DNA of 64,000 bases from Hyphomonadaceae bacterium (GCA_019636095.1 JAHBYF010000002.1:558001-622000), one strand, 5' to 3'; positions 35,805 to 45,963 are shown, counted from the stretch's first letter. Notes: generated by a model not told the origin, from the sequence alone. Made by a program: numbers and translations.

Positions 35805-36451
35805 CCGAAGGGGCGCGCCCCGGACGCATCACTCTACGCGAACTTGCGGCAGGCGTACGTGATGACTTGCTGCAATGGGACCGCGGCATCGTCGGCGCGT
35901 TCGTGGGCTTAATTTGGAATCCCGCCGCGGTCATCCGCGGCTTCATCGAGGATCGCAACGACCGCTTCGCGAAGCCCTGGCGCTACTTGCTGTTTACTGT
36001 TGTGGCCTACGTCGCCACAACTTGGTTTGTACTCGACAATCTAGGCTTCCGCACCGAACTCGGGCTTGAGCAACATCAAGATCAAGTCGCGTTTTTGCTC
36101 GACAACGCCGCGATCCTCACGCTGCTCGTGCTGCCGTTCGCAGCCTTGGTGATGCGCGTCTGCTTCATCGGTTTGAACGTTCGCTACATCGATGCGCTCA
36201 TTGCTCTCTTTTACACGCAGGGCCAGACGAACCTGTACGGCGTGATGTCTTTGGTCATACTCGCGTTAAGTCATTCTCAGGCAGCCAACCTACCGATAAG
36301 CGCCGCCATCGTCGCCTATCTCTTTTGGGCCTGGGCAGCGTTCGCGCGCGGCCCCTGGTGGCGCCGATTGCTCGCTTCACTACTGACGTTGGTCGGCGCA
36401 CAGGTAATCAGCGCTCTCATCGTCTCCGCAATTTTGCACTTTTTGGCATAG
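35801..36451 (+). CDS. DUF3667-like membrane protein
   Basis: A 216-residue protein with four or five membrane helices after an amphipathic N-terminal region (WNPAAVIRGFIEDRNDRFAKPWRYLLFTVVAY), a pattern seen in DUF3667/Yip1-like proteins. GTG 35801 overlaps the rnd stop (GTGA). Sampled GC of 48-53% is clearly lower than rnd (about 63%), and a relic of the rnd 3' end lies directly downstream, so the gene looks inserted. Function unknown. Confidence 0.7.
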   Translation: MTEGARPGRITLRELAAGVRDDLLQWDRGIVGAFVGLIWNPAAVIRGFIEDRNDRFAKPWRYLLFTVVAYVATTWFVLDNLGFRTELGLEQHQDQVAFLLDNAAILTLLVLPFAALVMRVCFIGLNVRYIDALIALFYTQGQTNLYGVMSLVILALSHSQAANLPISAAIVAYLFWAWAAFARGPWWRRLLASLLTLVGAQVISALIVSAILHFLA

Positions 36452-36460
36452 TCGCGTCTT

Positions 36461-36598
36461 AGACGAGCCGCCACTCTGATCGCCGCCGCTTACTACGCCA
36501 ATGTGGCCGCGCCCAAGGGCTGGCGCCGCGAAGCGTTCGGCGAATGCGCATTGGCGCTGAAGCTGAAGGACGGCAAAGTCAGCGTCGACGCGGGTTGA
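36461..36598 (+). pseudogene. Diverged duplicate of the RNase D 3' end
   Basis: In the frame ending at TGA 36596-36598 the sequence reads ...LIAAAYYANVAAPKGWRREA then FGECALALKLKDGKVSVDAG. The intact rnd ends ...LIASAPEVEA...[36 protein letters not shown]. The relic lacks a start and any catalytic domain and differs at many synonymous positions, so it is not a recent copy. It ends 1 nt before the stop codon of the convergent gene. Confidence 0.75.
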
Positions 36599-36599
36599 G

Positions 36600-38012
36600 C
36601 TACTCGTCCTCGATACGGAGGCCGGCAAGCAGTCCGTCATGCCACGTAAACAAAAGATAACTCGTCTCGCCATCGATCACTGATTTGTAGATGTCGCGCG
36701 TGTACTCTCCGTCCGGCGGATCAGATCGCAAGAACACCACCTGATCGGCGTGCTCCGCATGCGGCCGCAATGGTGCAAGCGCTGACGTCATTTGCGGATC
36801 AAGCGCCGCGGCGCGAACGTCTGGCGCGAGCAGATCCAACGGTTGCTCCGCCAGCGCGATTTGACGCAACGCACGGCGCACGGTGAGAGTGCGTTGTGGA
36901 TCGGGGTCAACCGGCACCGGCAGAAGGTCATAGCTTCGATCGGGCAGTACCTGGGCTTCGAGAGCACGCACCACGCCGCCGAAGCGCGTGCCGTAAGAAT
37001 TCGCGAACACAACCATCGAAACATCACGATCGGGGAAGTGCTCGTAATTGGCGCTAAAGCCTTGCGTCTGGCCGCTATGCTCTAGGCGCGAAACGCCACG
37101 ATACTCGTCGCGAAACATACCGAACGCGTAGCCAGTGTCGGAGCCATCAGCGAGGTGCTGAGTAGTGAACAACGCATCCATCGCGCGCGGTGACAGCACG
37201 TGGCCCCCGTAGAGCGCTTCGTCCCAAAGCGCCCAGTCGGCAAGCGTCGAGGATATGCCGCCTGCGCCGAACGTGCTGGCTTCTGTTATCGGGCGAACGG
37301 CAACGCGCGCCGCATCCGGCGTATCGCCGGGCCTGCATCCTTGCGCCAAAGTTACGCCTTCAGGTGCGTAGCCGCCCATAAAGGTGTGGTGCATGCCGAG
37401 TGGTTCGAACAGATGCGCACGCAGGTACTCACCGAAGCGCTCGCCGCTGACGCGCTGCACGACTTGGCTGAGCAGGAAATAACCGGTGTTGGAATAGGAC
37501 CAACTCGCGCCTGGCTCGAAATCCAACGGCCGATCGCCGACGATGGCGTACACCTGGGCTGGCGTTGGCGACGTTTCATAAACGCCGTAACCGCCCGCTT
37601 CCTCATAGTCCGGCACGCCGCTCGTGTGCGTCAGCAATTGGCGGAGCGTCACGCTTTTCCAAGCTTCCGGAATGTCATCGAGGTACGTACCCACTGTAGC
37701 GTCAAGATCGACGAGGTTGCGCTCCCACAATTGCAGCAGCGCAACTGCGGTGATGTGCTTGGAGATCGAACCGATTTCGTAGGCAGCGTTGACATCCGCG
37801 GCGCCAGAGCCATCGCAAGCCATCCCGCCCCACGAAAAAGCCTGCACCACACGGCCATCACGGATAATTGCCGCGACCATACCCGGCGCACGGCTGCGCT
37901 CGGCAGCAGCGATCATGCTCGGCGCCAGCGGCTGCGGCGTAAGAGCGGCGTCTTGCGGAACGCTCTGGCACGCTGCCAGCAGGCCCAGCGTCGCAAGTAA
38001 CCTGATGCGCAT
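36600..38012 (-). CDS. Beta-lactamase-fold serine hydrolase lipoprotein
   Basis: A 470-residue exported protein with a lipobox at LLAACQS (Cys15). Class C beta-lactamase/esterase signatures are SISK in YEIGSISKHITA (catalytic Ser), YSNTGY (Tyr base) and HSGQTQG in place of KTG. A C-terminal extension of about 100 residues after the hydrolase domain is unassigned. Such proteins act on D-peptides or esters in the periplasm; true beta-lactamase activity is not implied. Confidence 0.88.
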   Translation of the reverse strand: MRIRLLATLGLLAACQSVPQDAALTPQPLAPSMIAAAERSRAPGMVAAIIRDGRVVQAFSWGGMACDGSGAADVNAAYEIGSISKHITAVALLQLWERNLVDLDATVGTYLDDIPEAWKSVTLRQLLTHTSGVPDYEEAGGYGVYETSPTPAQVYAIVGDRPLDFEPGASWSYSNTGYFLLSQVVQRVSGERFGEYLRAHLFEPLGMHHTFMGGYAPEGVTLAQGCRPGDTPDAARVAVRPITEASTFGAGGISSTLADWALWDEALYGGHVLSPRAMDALFTTQHLADGSDTGYAFGMFRDEYRGVSRLEHSGQTQGFSANYEHFPDRDVSMVVFANSYGTRFGGVVRALEAQVLPDRSYDLLPVPVDPDPQRTLTVRRALRQIALAEQPLDLLAPDVRAAALDPQMTSALAPLRPHAEHADQVVFLRSDPPDGEYTRDIYKSVIDGETSYLLFTWHDGLLAGLRIEDE

Positions 38013-38122
38013 GCTTCCCCCGTTGAGGAACCCAACGTCAAAGCCGTGTGTTGCAAGCGTATTTCAGGGTCGCTCGCCTAGGAGCGAAATGCGATCGAAT
38101 TCGCTAATCCTGCGACACACGC

Positions 38123-40150
38123 CTAGCCAACGGCCTCTGCGCATGCCGTCCTGAAATCGTACGGCGTCTCGTTTGCGCAATCCGGCCACTTCTTGGTCTC
38201 GACCCAATATTGCGCCAATCCGAGACGCGCACACAGGGCCGGAAAACGCGGGTCCAACCAGATCGGCGTGCCGCCCGTGCTGACGAACAATTGCAAAGAA
38301 GATTGAGCGCGCGCCATGCCGAACGCTTCGTGGCTGTCGGGCTTGAGTTCGCGGCCTTGGTCGAGAACCTTATTGATCACATCGAACGCCCGGTCGGCGC
38401 AGCCTTGGCTCGCCGCAAACATCAACGTTGTCAGCGGCGCGGGTCCATCATCTCTTGCGATATCGTCCAGCAATTCATTGCAGGCCTCTCGCCGTTCATC
38501 CTGCGAAAGACGCAGCAGCCGAACGTAGTTTCGGAGCACCTCGACATCGCGCTCGTTCACCGCGCGGCGCGGCGGCGTGCCCGGCGCGGCAAGCGCTTCG
38601 GCGGCGTCCGCGCGTCCAGCGGCGCAATGCGTCACCCAGGTGAGGTACCAAATGAACGGCGAATCCGGCCAGCGGGCCCAAGCGGCGCTAATGATCTCAT
38701 GCGCGGTTTCAACGTCGAAGCGCGCCGTCAAGAGGCTGGCGCGCAAGCCTTCGACAGCGGGACCCAGCGGTTCGAGGAGGCTCGCGATTTCCAATGCACG
38801 CGCCGCGTCCTTCAGACGCCCGACGCCATAGAGCCAAGCAGCGCGCGCGACATGCAAAGACGGATCATTCGGCGTGCGTTTAAGCGCCTCGTTCACGAGC
38901 GCCAGTTTGTCTGCATAGGCGCCGAACGCGGGTTTCAACAGCGACAGCGCGGCGAACCCTTGCGCGCAATCTGGGTCGAGTTCGAGCGAACGCTTGGCCG
39001 CCGCGAGCGCAGCGTCATGCGCCGGCGTGCCGATGAGATCGCGATCTCGTGGAAGCAATAGCGCCCGCACGCTCGCGAGCACCGCCCATGCATCGGCAAA
39101 TTCAGGCGCGATGGCGACGCATCGCTCAAGCAAGACCGCGGCCTGATCCTCCTCGATATCGCTCATCATCAGCCATATCTGACGCGCCCGGAGGTAGAGA
39201 TCGTACGCCGCCGGATCGATTGGATTGGCGGCGCGCTCGGACTGCGACAGCGAGCGGCGCAACGAAGCCGCGACCTTGGCGGCGATCTCATCTTCCAAGG
39301 CAAATGCGTCGTTGCGATCGCCCTCGTAGCGTTCGCTCCAGAGCGCGACGTTCGTGGCGGCGTCAATCAATTGGACGCTCACCCGCATACGGTCGCCGCT
39401 CAACCGTACTGAGCCATCCAAAATGTGGCTCGCTTTCAACGCCGGCGCCGCGTCACGCTTCCGCTCACCGCGAAACTGGAACGCCGAGAGTCGGCCTATC
39501 ACTTTGATCTTTGACTGGCGCAGCAACGTCGAGATGATCTCGTCAGCCACCCCGTCGGAGAAATAGTCCATTTCGGCGGCATAGCTTTCGTTATCAAACG
39601 GCAGCACCGCCAACACTGGCTCAGGCTTGCGGGGACGCGTGCGCGCCGCGGCGATAGCTTCGAGTGTGAAGATGTCGATGGTCTCAGCCATCTTGTCCAA
39701 ATGAACGGCGCCTGCGGGATGCAGCCGTTGCGCGAGCTTGCCACGGACAGCACGACGCACGTCCAGCGACACGACCACGGCGCCGGGCCGCGCCAGCTGC
39801 TGCAAACGCGCGGCGACATTGACGCTATGGCCTAGCAGATCGCCCGTCTTCGTCATCATCACGTCGCCGACGTGAACACCGACGCGAACACGTTTGCGTT
39901 CGACGCCTTCCCAAAGAATTTCAGCGGCGGCCAGCGCGCCGGACACGGAGGCAAACTCCAGCATGAATCCGTCGCCAGCGGTGTTGAAGACCCGCCCGCC
40001 ATGGCTTTGCACGATTGCATCAATGGACGCCCGTACCCGAGCCACGAGCGCGAGCGCTTGGCTTTCGTCCACCTCTGACATGGCCGAGTAGCCGGCGACA
40101 TCGACCGACATGATCGCCGCGAGCTTCCGGGGTCCGAGTTCCTCAGTCAC
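38123..40150 (-). CDS. Class III adenylate/guanylate cyclase domain protein with TPRs
   Basis: A 675-residue protein. The GTG at 40150 (VTEELGPRKLAAIMSVDVAGYS) has AGGA upstream; a further GTG at 40177 is possible. The cyclase homology domain (about 8-165) keeps metal ligands D17 and D60 and the N/R pair in GHSVNVAARL, but the substrate lysine of the usual VKTTGDG segment is Asn (VFNTAGDG). Then comes a TolB/FlgO-like segment (VLAVLPFDNESYAAEMDYFSDGVADEI) and TPR-type helices to the end. This architecture is common in rhizobia and relatives. Whether it makes cAMP is uncertain. Confidence 0.87.
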   Translation of the reverse strand: MTEELGPRKLAAIMSVDVAGYSAMSEVDESQALALVARVRASIDAIVQSHGGRVFNTAGDGFMLEFASVSGALAAAEILWEGVERKRVRVGVHVGDVMMTKTGDLLGHSVNVAARLQQLARPGAVVVSLDVRRAVRGKLAQRLHPAGAVHLDKMAETIDIFTLEAIAAARTRPRKPEPVLAVLPFDNESYAAEMDYFSDGVADEIISTLLRQSKIKVIGRLSAFQFRGERKRDAAPALKASHILDGSVRLSGDRMRVSVQLIDAATNVALWSERYEGDRNDAFALEDEIAAKVAASLRRSLSQSERAANPIDPAAYDLYLRARQIWLMMSDIEEDQAAVLLERCVAIAPEFADAWAVLASVRALLLPRDRDLIGTPAHDAALAAAKRSLELDPDCAQGFAALSLLKPAFGAYADKLALVNEALKRTPNDPSLHVARAAWLYGVGRLKDAARALEIASLLEPLGPAVEGLRASLLTARFDVETAHEIISAAWARWPDSPFIWYLTWVTHCAAGRADAAEALAAPGTPPRRAVNERDVEVLRNYVRLLRLSQDERREACNELLDDIARDDGPAPLTTLMFAASQGCADRAFDVINKVLDQGRELKPDSHEAFGMARAQSSLQLFVSTGGTPIWLDPRFPALCARLGLAQYWVETKKWPDCANETPYDFRTACAEAVG

Positions 40151-40219
40151 TGGTTCCTGCCATCGCCAGAGTGGCACATAGCACGGAAGCGGCGCGCGCG
40201 GCGCCTCTTACCCTAAAGA

Positions 40220-40471
40220 TCAGCCCTCCTTGGGGAGATCCTGGAAATAGGGTTCAACCTTGCCGGAATATTTGATGGTGAGCTGCTTTCCCTTACGGTC
40301 CAAGGTCTTACCAACGGCCAGCCGCACCCAGCCTTCGCTCACGCAATATTCCTCGCAATTGGTCCTCTCGTTGCCGTTGAAGCGCACGCCAACACCGCGC
40401 GCCAGCACCGCTTCATCATGGAATGGGCTCTCAGGATCGACCGAAAGGCGGTCAGGCGGGGTGTCGCTCAT
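40220..40471 (-). CDS. DUF3297 family protein
   Basis: An 83-residue protein beginning MSDTPPDRLSVDPESPFHD, with GVGVRFNGNERTNCEEYCVSEGWVR and KTLDRKGKQLTIKYSGKVEPYF, a near-typical DUF3297 sequence. Function unknown. Its ATG overlaps the ppx stop by ATGA, so the two are translationally coupled. Confidence 0.92.
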   Translation of the reverse strand: MSDTPPDRLSVDPESPFHDEAVLARGVGVRFNGNERTNCEEYCVSEGWVRLAVGKTLDRKGKQLTIKYSGKVEPYFQDLPKEG

Positions 40472-41964
40472 AGAATCTTGGTCTCCGGGGTGAGCCTTAA
40501 GGCGGCGGCGGCAAAATCCAATCGCCGCTGCACCGTCTCGGTGATGAGGTGAGCCATCTTCTTCTTGACCCGAAGGACGAGCCTCCCGTCAACCGCCTCA
40601 ATCTCAACTGCGGCCAAAAGCGGCTCACTTCGGCCCGAAAGATCGGCGCCCAGCCGTAGCGCCGCGCCCAGCGCGGCGGCCGCGGCCTGGCGCTCATCGC
40701 TGAGCAGACGCATGTAGGCTTCCGCGTGGCGCGGCGCGGCCTTGGTATAGCGGTGGTGGATCGCCGCCGCGAGAAACGCGCGCTCCTCGTGGCTGATGGC
40801 CGCGAGCGGGGCGCGCAAGATGAGATCGAACATTACCTCGACACGCTGATCCGGATGCAACGGGCCGCCTACGTCGGCAAGGCGCGCCGCAGCGCCGCGC
40901 AACACTTCCTCACGCTTCTTCGGAAACACGTAGGGCTGTCCCTCGAACATCGGCGCGATCCACTCTTCGAGCGCATGACCAAACGCGCGCGTGCGCGACC
41001 AACGGCCCGCGAGAGCTTCCGCAGCAGCAATAAGGGGATGGGTCGCGAGCGCCTGTTCGCTCATCCGCTCGATCAACACGCCCTCGCGCAAACCGAACGC
41101 CGAGAGAACCACTCGGTCGAACTGGCCCAACTGCATCACGTGCTCAAGCACCACAGCGGCGTAGGGCAAGGTCTCCGCACGCTTCGCCGCCGCTTCTTCC
41201 AAGCGTTCGAGAGAGCGTTTGCTCTGCTTGCGCACCGCATCAACGACCTTGAGCACTTCGGCACGGCTCATCTCATGGTGATGCAGCACGCCGAGTGGAT
41301 GATTTGTCAGGGCGATGTCGATGCGGCCAAGCGCGCGCCAAGCACCGCCGACAGCGTAAAAATCGCCGCCGCGCTTACCGAGCAATTTGGTGCGATCAAG
41401 CGCCTGCTCCACCTGTTTACTGATCTTGCCGTAGTCAAAATCTCCGCCGTCCATCAGCGTGAGCGGCCCCAGCGGGAACGTCTCGCCGCGTCCGACGCCC
41501 TTTGGGCTGATCTCGATCAATTCAAGACTCGCGCCGCCGAGATCGCCAACAAGGCCTTTTGCGTCCGGCGCGCCGGCCATTACCCCCAGCGCCGACAAGC
41601 GCGCTTCATCTTCACCGCTCAGAATACGCAGCTTGATGCCGCTTTCGGCTTCCATCCGCGCGGCAAATTCCTTGCCGTCTTTCGCTTCCCGGACTGCCGC
41701 GGTGCCGACGGCGTAGACATCCATGATCTGCAGCGCATCGATCAACGTCGCAAACCGGCGCAAGGCCCGCAGCGCATGATCGACACCTTCCTTCGACAGC
41801 GAGCCCGTGCGAGCGCCTTCGCGGCCTAACCCCGCCATGACCTTCTCGTTCAGGATCGGCGTCATCGCGCGCGCGTCAATGCGATAGACGACAAGCCGTA
41901 CGGAATTGGAGCCGACGTCGATGACGGCCGCTTCCTGCCCATCGCGGAGAAACCGCGACGTCAT
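40468..41964 (-). CDS. ppx: Exopolyphosphatase (Ppx/GppA family)
   Basis: A 498-residue enzyme that removes phosphate from polyphosphate (or pppGpp). The actin-like N-terminal domain shows VIDVGSNSVRLVVY, AVGTAAVREAKDG and the catalytic-Glu region ILSGEDEARL, then GLVGDLGGASLELIEI. The C-terminal half is the helical extension. It follows ppk by 15 nt, so synthesis and breakdown of polyphosphate are encoded together. Confidence 0.93.
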   Translation of the reverse strand: MTSRFLRDGQEAAVIDVGSNSVRLVVYRIDARAMTPILNEKVMAGLGREGARTGSLSKEGVDHALRALRRFATLIDALQIMDVYAVGTAAVREAKDGKEFAARMEAESGIKLRILSGEDEARLSALGVMAGAPDAKGLVGDLGGASLELIEISPKGVGRGETFPLGPLTLMDGGDFDYGKISKQVEQALDRTKLLGKRGGDFYAVGGAWRALGRIDIALTNHPLGVLHHHEMSRAEVLKVVDAVRKQSKRSLERLEEAAAKRAETLPYAAVVLEHVMQLGQFDRVVLSAFGLREGVLIERMSEQALATHPLIAAAEALAGRWSRTRAFGHALEEWIAPMFEGQPYVFPKKREEVLRGAAARLADVGGPLHPDQRVEVMFDLILRAPLAAISHEERAFLAAAIHHRYTKAAPRHAEAYMRLLSDERQAAAAALGAALRLGADLSGRSEPLLAAVEIEAVDGRLVLRVKKKMAHLITETVQRRLDFAAAALRLTPETKIL

Positions 41965-41979
41965 CGTTCACCGCTCAGC

Positions 41980-44190
41980 TTAGGACGTACGCCGCGCGCC
42001 GATGTGGTCGAACGCGGCCGGCGCATCACCCTTGCCCGCGCGCCCGCGGCCCGAGAGGCTCGGGTTGCGCATGAAGTAATTGTGCGCACTGAACGGTTCG
42101 TCTGGCAGTTTCGAAACATCGACCCGAGTGAATACCCCATCCTGGTCCATGTACCAGGACTGCGCCTCGTCATTGAGGTTCGCGACCATGATTTGGTCGA
42201 GAACTTGCTGATGAACGGTCGGATTTTCAACCGGACACAAGACCTCAACGCGCCGCTCCAGGTTCCGCGGCATCCAGTCGGCGGAAGACAGGAAGACTTT
42301 CGCCTTGGCGTTGGGCAACTTTGCTCCGTTACCGAAACAGACGATCCGGGCGTGCTCAAGAAAACGCCCGACAATGGATTTGACCCGGATGTTTTCGCTC
42401 ATCCCCGGAACACCAGGGCGCAGGCAGCAGATACCACGAACCACAAGATCTATTTTCACGCCCTCATTCGACGCGCGATAAAGCGCATCGATGATCTCTG
42501 GATGCACCAGGGCGTTGAGCTTGGCCCAAATCGAACCGCCACGGCCCGCCCGCACATGCTCGATTTCATCGTCAATCAGCTTCAAAAGCGTCGCCTTCGA
42601 GTTGACTGGCGACATGGCGATCTTTTCGAGTTCAGCGGGACGCGCATAGCCGGTGACAAAATTGAACAAGCGGTTTGCGTCGCGTCCAAGCGCAGGATCG
42701 CACGTGAAGAGAGACAGGTCGGTATAGATCCGCGCTGTAATCGGGTGGTAGTTGCCGGTGCCGAAGTGCGCATAGGTGCGCAGGCCTTCCGCTTCACGCC
42801 GAACGACGAGGCTCACCTTGGCGTGGGTCTTAAAATCGATAAAGCCGTACACCACCGACGCGCCGGCCGCTTCCAGCTTGCGCGCAACATGAAGGTTTGT
42901 TTCTTCGTCGAAGCGGGCCTTTAGTTCAATCAGCGCGGTGACGTTCTTTCCCGCTTCAGCCGCCGCCACGAGGGCGGCGACGATAGGTGAATCGCGCGAG
43001 GTGCGATAGAGCGTCTGCTTGATCGCAACGACTGCCGGATCCGCCGCCGCCTGGCGCACAAATTGAACCACGGAGTCGAACGATTCAAACGGGTGGTGGA
43101 CGAGAATGTCCTTGGCGCGGATCGCTGCGAAACTGTCGCCACCGAAGTCCTTGATCCGCTCTGGGAAACGCGGCTCGAACCGCGGAAATTTCAACTCCGG
43201 GCGGTCTTCGTTCACCAGCGCTGAGAGCGCTGAAAGACCGAGCATACCTTCGACGATGATAACATCGCGCGCGTCAGCTTCTAGCTTGCTGCTGATAAAT
43301 GCCCGCAGATCCTCCGGCATCGATGCTTCGACTTGCAGACGCACGACATCGCCTAGCCGGCGCTCCTTTAGCCGGGTCTCGAACTCACGCACGAGATCTT
43401 CAGCCTCTTCTTGGATTTCAATGTCGCTGTCGCGGACGACGCGAAACGCGCCCTGCGCTTCGACGCTGTATCCCGGGAAGAGCTCATCCAAGAAAAGCGT
43501 GATCGTGTTTTCAAGCGTGAGAAAGCGGCGATGCAGACGCTCGCCAGCGTCGAGATCGACGTGCGAGTGCGCCAACGTGATGTCAATGAACCGGGCCACC
43601 TGGCTCGGGACCGGGATCAGGGCATTGAGCGTACGGCCATCGCCTTTGCGCTTCAGCTTGAGCGCGATCGCGAAGCCCAGGTTTGGAATGAACGGGAAAG
43701 GGTGGGCCGGATCGACGGCGAGCGGCGTTAGCAACGGAAAGACTTCCGCCATGAAGAGCGGCTTCAAATAGCGCAACTCTTCTTCTGTAAGCTCTTCTCG
43801 ATCCAACACCGAGATACCGGCGCTGCGCAGGGCGACACGCAGGGCGCGCCACCGATCCTGTTGGCGATCGATCAGTTTTGTGGCGGCCGCGTGCACGCGC
43901 GCCAGTTGTTCGCTGGGCGTCAACCCATCGTTGCTGAGCACCGTCACGCCCGCCTTCACCTGCTCGTGCAGGCCAGCCACGCGGACCATGTGGAATTCGT
44001 CGAGATTGGACGCAGAAATCGAAAGGAAGCGAAGCTGCTCCAACAACGGGTGCATCTCGTTTTCGGCTTCCTCCAGCACGCGGGTGTTAAACGCGAGCCA
44101 CGAGAGCTCCCGGTTCAGGAAGCGCTTCGGATCGTTCAGCGGCGGCGTGTTCTGCGCCACGACGCGCGTCTTCTTGCGCGATTTCGCCAT
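41980..44190 (-). CDS. ppk: Polyphosphate kinase 1
   Basis: A 736-residue enzyme that makes polyphosphate from ATP. The N-terminal PPK domain starts [20 protein letters not shown]482 in [14 protein letters not shown] is the phosphorylated histidine, and the second conserved histidine lies in [11 protein letters not shown]. Length and order are standard. hda lies 3 nt upstream and ppx 15 nt downstream. Confidence 0.96.
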   Translation of the reverse strand: MAKSRKKTRVVAQNTPPLNDPKRFLNRELSWLAFNTRVLEEAENEMHPLLEQLRFLSISASNLDEFHMVRVAGLHEQVKAGVTVLSNDGLTPSEQLARVHAAATKLIDRQQDRWRALRVALRSAGISVLDREELTEEELRYLKPLFMAEVFPLLTPLAVDPAHPFPFIPNLGFAIALKLKRKGDGRTLNALIPVPSQVARFIDITLAHSHVDLDAGERLHRRFLTLENTITLFLDELFPGYSVEAQGAFRVVRDSDIEIQEEAEDLVREFETRLKERRLGDVVRLQVEASMPEDLRAFISSKLEADARDVIIVEGMLGLSALSALVNEDRPELKFPRFEPRFPERIKDFGGDSFAAIRAKDILVHHPFESFDSVVQFVRQAAADPAVVAIKQTLYRTSRDSPIVAALVAAAEAGKNVTALIELKARFDEETNLHVARKLEAAGASVVYGFIDFKTHAKVSLVVRREAEGLRTYAHFGTGNYHPITARIYTDLSLFTCDPALGRDANRLFNFVTGYARPAELEKIAMSPVNSKATLLKLIDDEIEHVRAGRGGSIWAKLNALVHPEIIDALYRASNEGVKIDLVVRGICCLRPGVPGMSENIRVKSIVGRFLEHARIVCFGNGAKLPNAKAKVFLSSADWMPRNLERRVEVLCPVENPTVHQQVLDQIMVANLNDEAQSWYMDQDGVFTRVDVSKLPDEPFSAHNYFMRNPSLSGRGRAGKGDAPAAFDHIGARRTS

Positions 44191-44193
44191 CTG

Positions 44194-44883
44194 TTAACCG
44201 TCTCCACCAACCCAGCGCGCCTGCATTTTCTCCAGTGCTCGCTTCGCGATCACTGTGGTCACAGGCTTGGCCCCGCGCACCAGCTCCTCGTCCAAGGCCG
44301 CAGCCCAAGCCTGGGCTGCAGCGAAGGTTCGAGGGAGCCGCCGCACGAGGTACTTGGCGGCATCATCGCTCAATTGAATGAATTTCTCGCGACAAATCCG
44401 GCGCAAAACCACGTCCATCAGCGCTTCATCGGGCTCACCAAGCTTAGCGACCGGTAAAGAAGCGAGCCTGGAGCTGAGATCAGGGGTCTGCACCACCCAG
44501 CCCGAGGGTGGGGCGACGCCCACCAAAAGCACCGCTCCGCGCTCGCTCCGGGCGAGATCGAGCAGGCGCCAAAGCATCGCCTCGTCCCGCCTGCCGTCGG
44601 CATCATCGATCAGCAGCCTGCCTTTGGCTTCGCGGTAGGCGCTCGCGCCGTCTTCGGGACTGGCCAGAGGCGAAAGCGCCTGCGCGCCGACCTCGAAGGC
44701 CCAAGCCAGAGCCAAATGGGACTTGCCGGAGCCCGAGGGGCCAGAGAGCGCCAAGGCGCCGTGCGGCCAAGCCCGCCAATCAGTCAGCAATTGGACCGCG
44801 TCGCGGTTCGCCTCGGCCACCACCAGCTTGTCGGGCGAGCGGTCGCCCATCTGGAACTCAAACAGACGTGGCTGCTGGCTCAC
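44194..44883 (-). CDS. hdaA: HdaA/DnaA-related replication regulator
   Basis: A 229-residue DnaA-like AAA+ protein without the DNA-binding domain. The N-terminal QPRLFEFQ is the clamp-binding (QL.L-F-like) motif; Walker A is GPSGSGKSH and Walker B LLIDDAD. In Caulobacter HdaA binds the beta clamp and stimulates ATP hydrolysis by DnaA to prevent over-initiation. Located directly upstream of ppk and after DUF2066, as in relatives. Confidence 0.9.
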   Translation of the reverse strand: MSQQPRLFEFQMGDRSPDKLVVAEANRDAVQLLTDWRAWPHGALALSGPSGSGKSHLALAWAFEVGAQALSPLASPEDGASAYREAKGRLLIDDADGRRDEAMLWRLLDLARSERGAVLLVGVAPPSGWVVQTPDLSSRLASLPVAKLGEPDEALMDVVLRRICREKFIQLSDDAAKYLVRRLPRTFAAAQAWAAALDEELVRGAKPVTTVIAKRALEKMQARWVGGDG

Positions 44884-44892
44884 CGCTTTGCA

Positions 44893-45963
44893 CTACCTCG
44901 CAGCGACGCGGAGCGTTGGCCCGCTGGCTGTATCCGCGAGGTTGACGCCACGCCGTTGGAGTTCAGCCGCCAGCTGGTCGCGGTCGCCAACAAATGAGAA
45001 CGACACCAGCGCGCCCTGACGCCCGACGGCTTCGATGCGGATCTCCGAGATCAGCGTCTGGGCAGCGCCCTCGAGCGCATCCTTGATTTGCTCCCATTGT
45101 GCTTGGCTGGTGTAGAGCGCTGATGCATTGATGCGCGCGCGCTGGCCGCCGCCAATTGCGACACGGCCTTTCCAATCGTTCTGAAGGCGCGCGCTGGCCT
45201 GCTCGGTCAACGAAGACAGCGCGGCACGCAGGGCGGCCGGATCGTCGCTCGCAAGCCGTGCGGCAACCTCGCCACGCTGCTGGATCGCGTTATCACTGAC
45301 TTCCACCAGCGTCGCTGTTGCAGTCGAACCTTGCACGCGCAGCGTCGCATAAAGCGCAGAGGCCGCAGCTGACGCTTGCGCAAAGGGTTGCGCCACTTGC
45401 CATGCAGGCGCGCCCTGAAGCGCCTCCGGCGCAATCGCAAGCGGCACGAGTTCATCGCCAAACCCGCCGTCAGCCCACGCCTCGCGCCAAGCGGCCGCGG
45501 TTTCCACTGAGGTCCCAGCCACCACCAATGGAGCGACCAGCACCGGCGAAGTGCGCGTATCGACGACCGTCAGATTGAATTGGCGTAGCAGCGTGCGAAC
45601 ACCGGAAGGATCGAAGCGCACGGTGAGGCGGCCGATATAACGTGTGCCGGAGCGGCGCTCTTCTTCCACGTCAACGCTGGAGACTAGGCGTTCAAGCGTG
45701 GTTGCCTCCACCTGCGGGAGCCCTTGCGCGGCGAGTTCGTCGGGAATGGTAAGGCGGCGGATAAGGCGTTCCAACCCCACCCGCTGGGCGGCGGCGAACC
45801 CCGCTTGTTGCGCAGCCGCAGCGTTGGCGGCGGTTTCATCCACGCGAACGCCGGCTACGGCGTAGACATTGTCGCGCCCTTGGGCGCTTGCCGCACCCGG
45901 CGCGAACGCGCACAAGGCGGCAAGGAAAACAGCGGCAAATACCGCCAAGGGCGAAAACTTCAT
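44893..45963 (-). CDS. DUF2066 domain-containing secreted protein
   Basis: A 356-residue protein with a signal peptide (MKFSPLAVFAAVFLAALCAFAPGAASA) starting at 45963. The core VYAVAGVRVDETAANAAAAQQAGFAAAQRVGLERLIRRL is the DUF2066 signature. No enzyme motif is visible. The upstream extension of the frame overlaps purM and is spurious. DUF2066 genes commonly lie between purM and hda, as here. Function unknown. Confidence 0.88.
   Translation of the reverse strand: MKFSPLAVFAAVFLAALCAFAPGAASAQGRDNVYAVAGVRVDETAANAAAAQQAGFAAAQRVGLERLIRRLTIPDELAAQGLPQVEATTLERLVSSVDVEEERRSGTRYIGRLTVRFDPSGVRTLLRQFNLTVVDTRTSPVLVAPLVVAGTSVETAAAWREAWADGGFGDELVPLAIAPEALQGAPAWQVAQPFAQASAAASALYATLRVQGSTATATLVEVSDNAIQQRGEVAARLASDDPAALRAALSSLTEQASARLQNDWKGRVAIGGGQRARINASALYTSQAQWEQIKDALEGAAQTLISEIRIEAVGRQGALVSFSFVGDRDQLAAELQRRGVNLADTASGPTLRVAAR

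Noticed and set aside
40726..41829. 367-codon plus-strand frame inside ppx
   Set aside because: Antisense to ppx; composition of a shadow frame.
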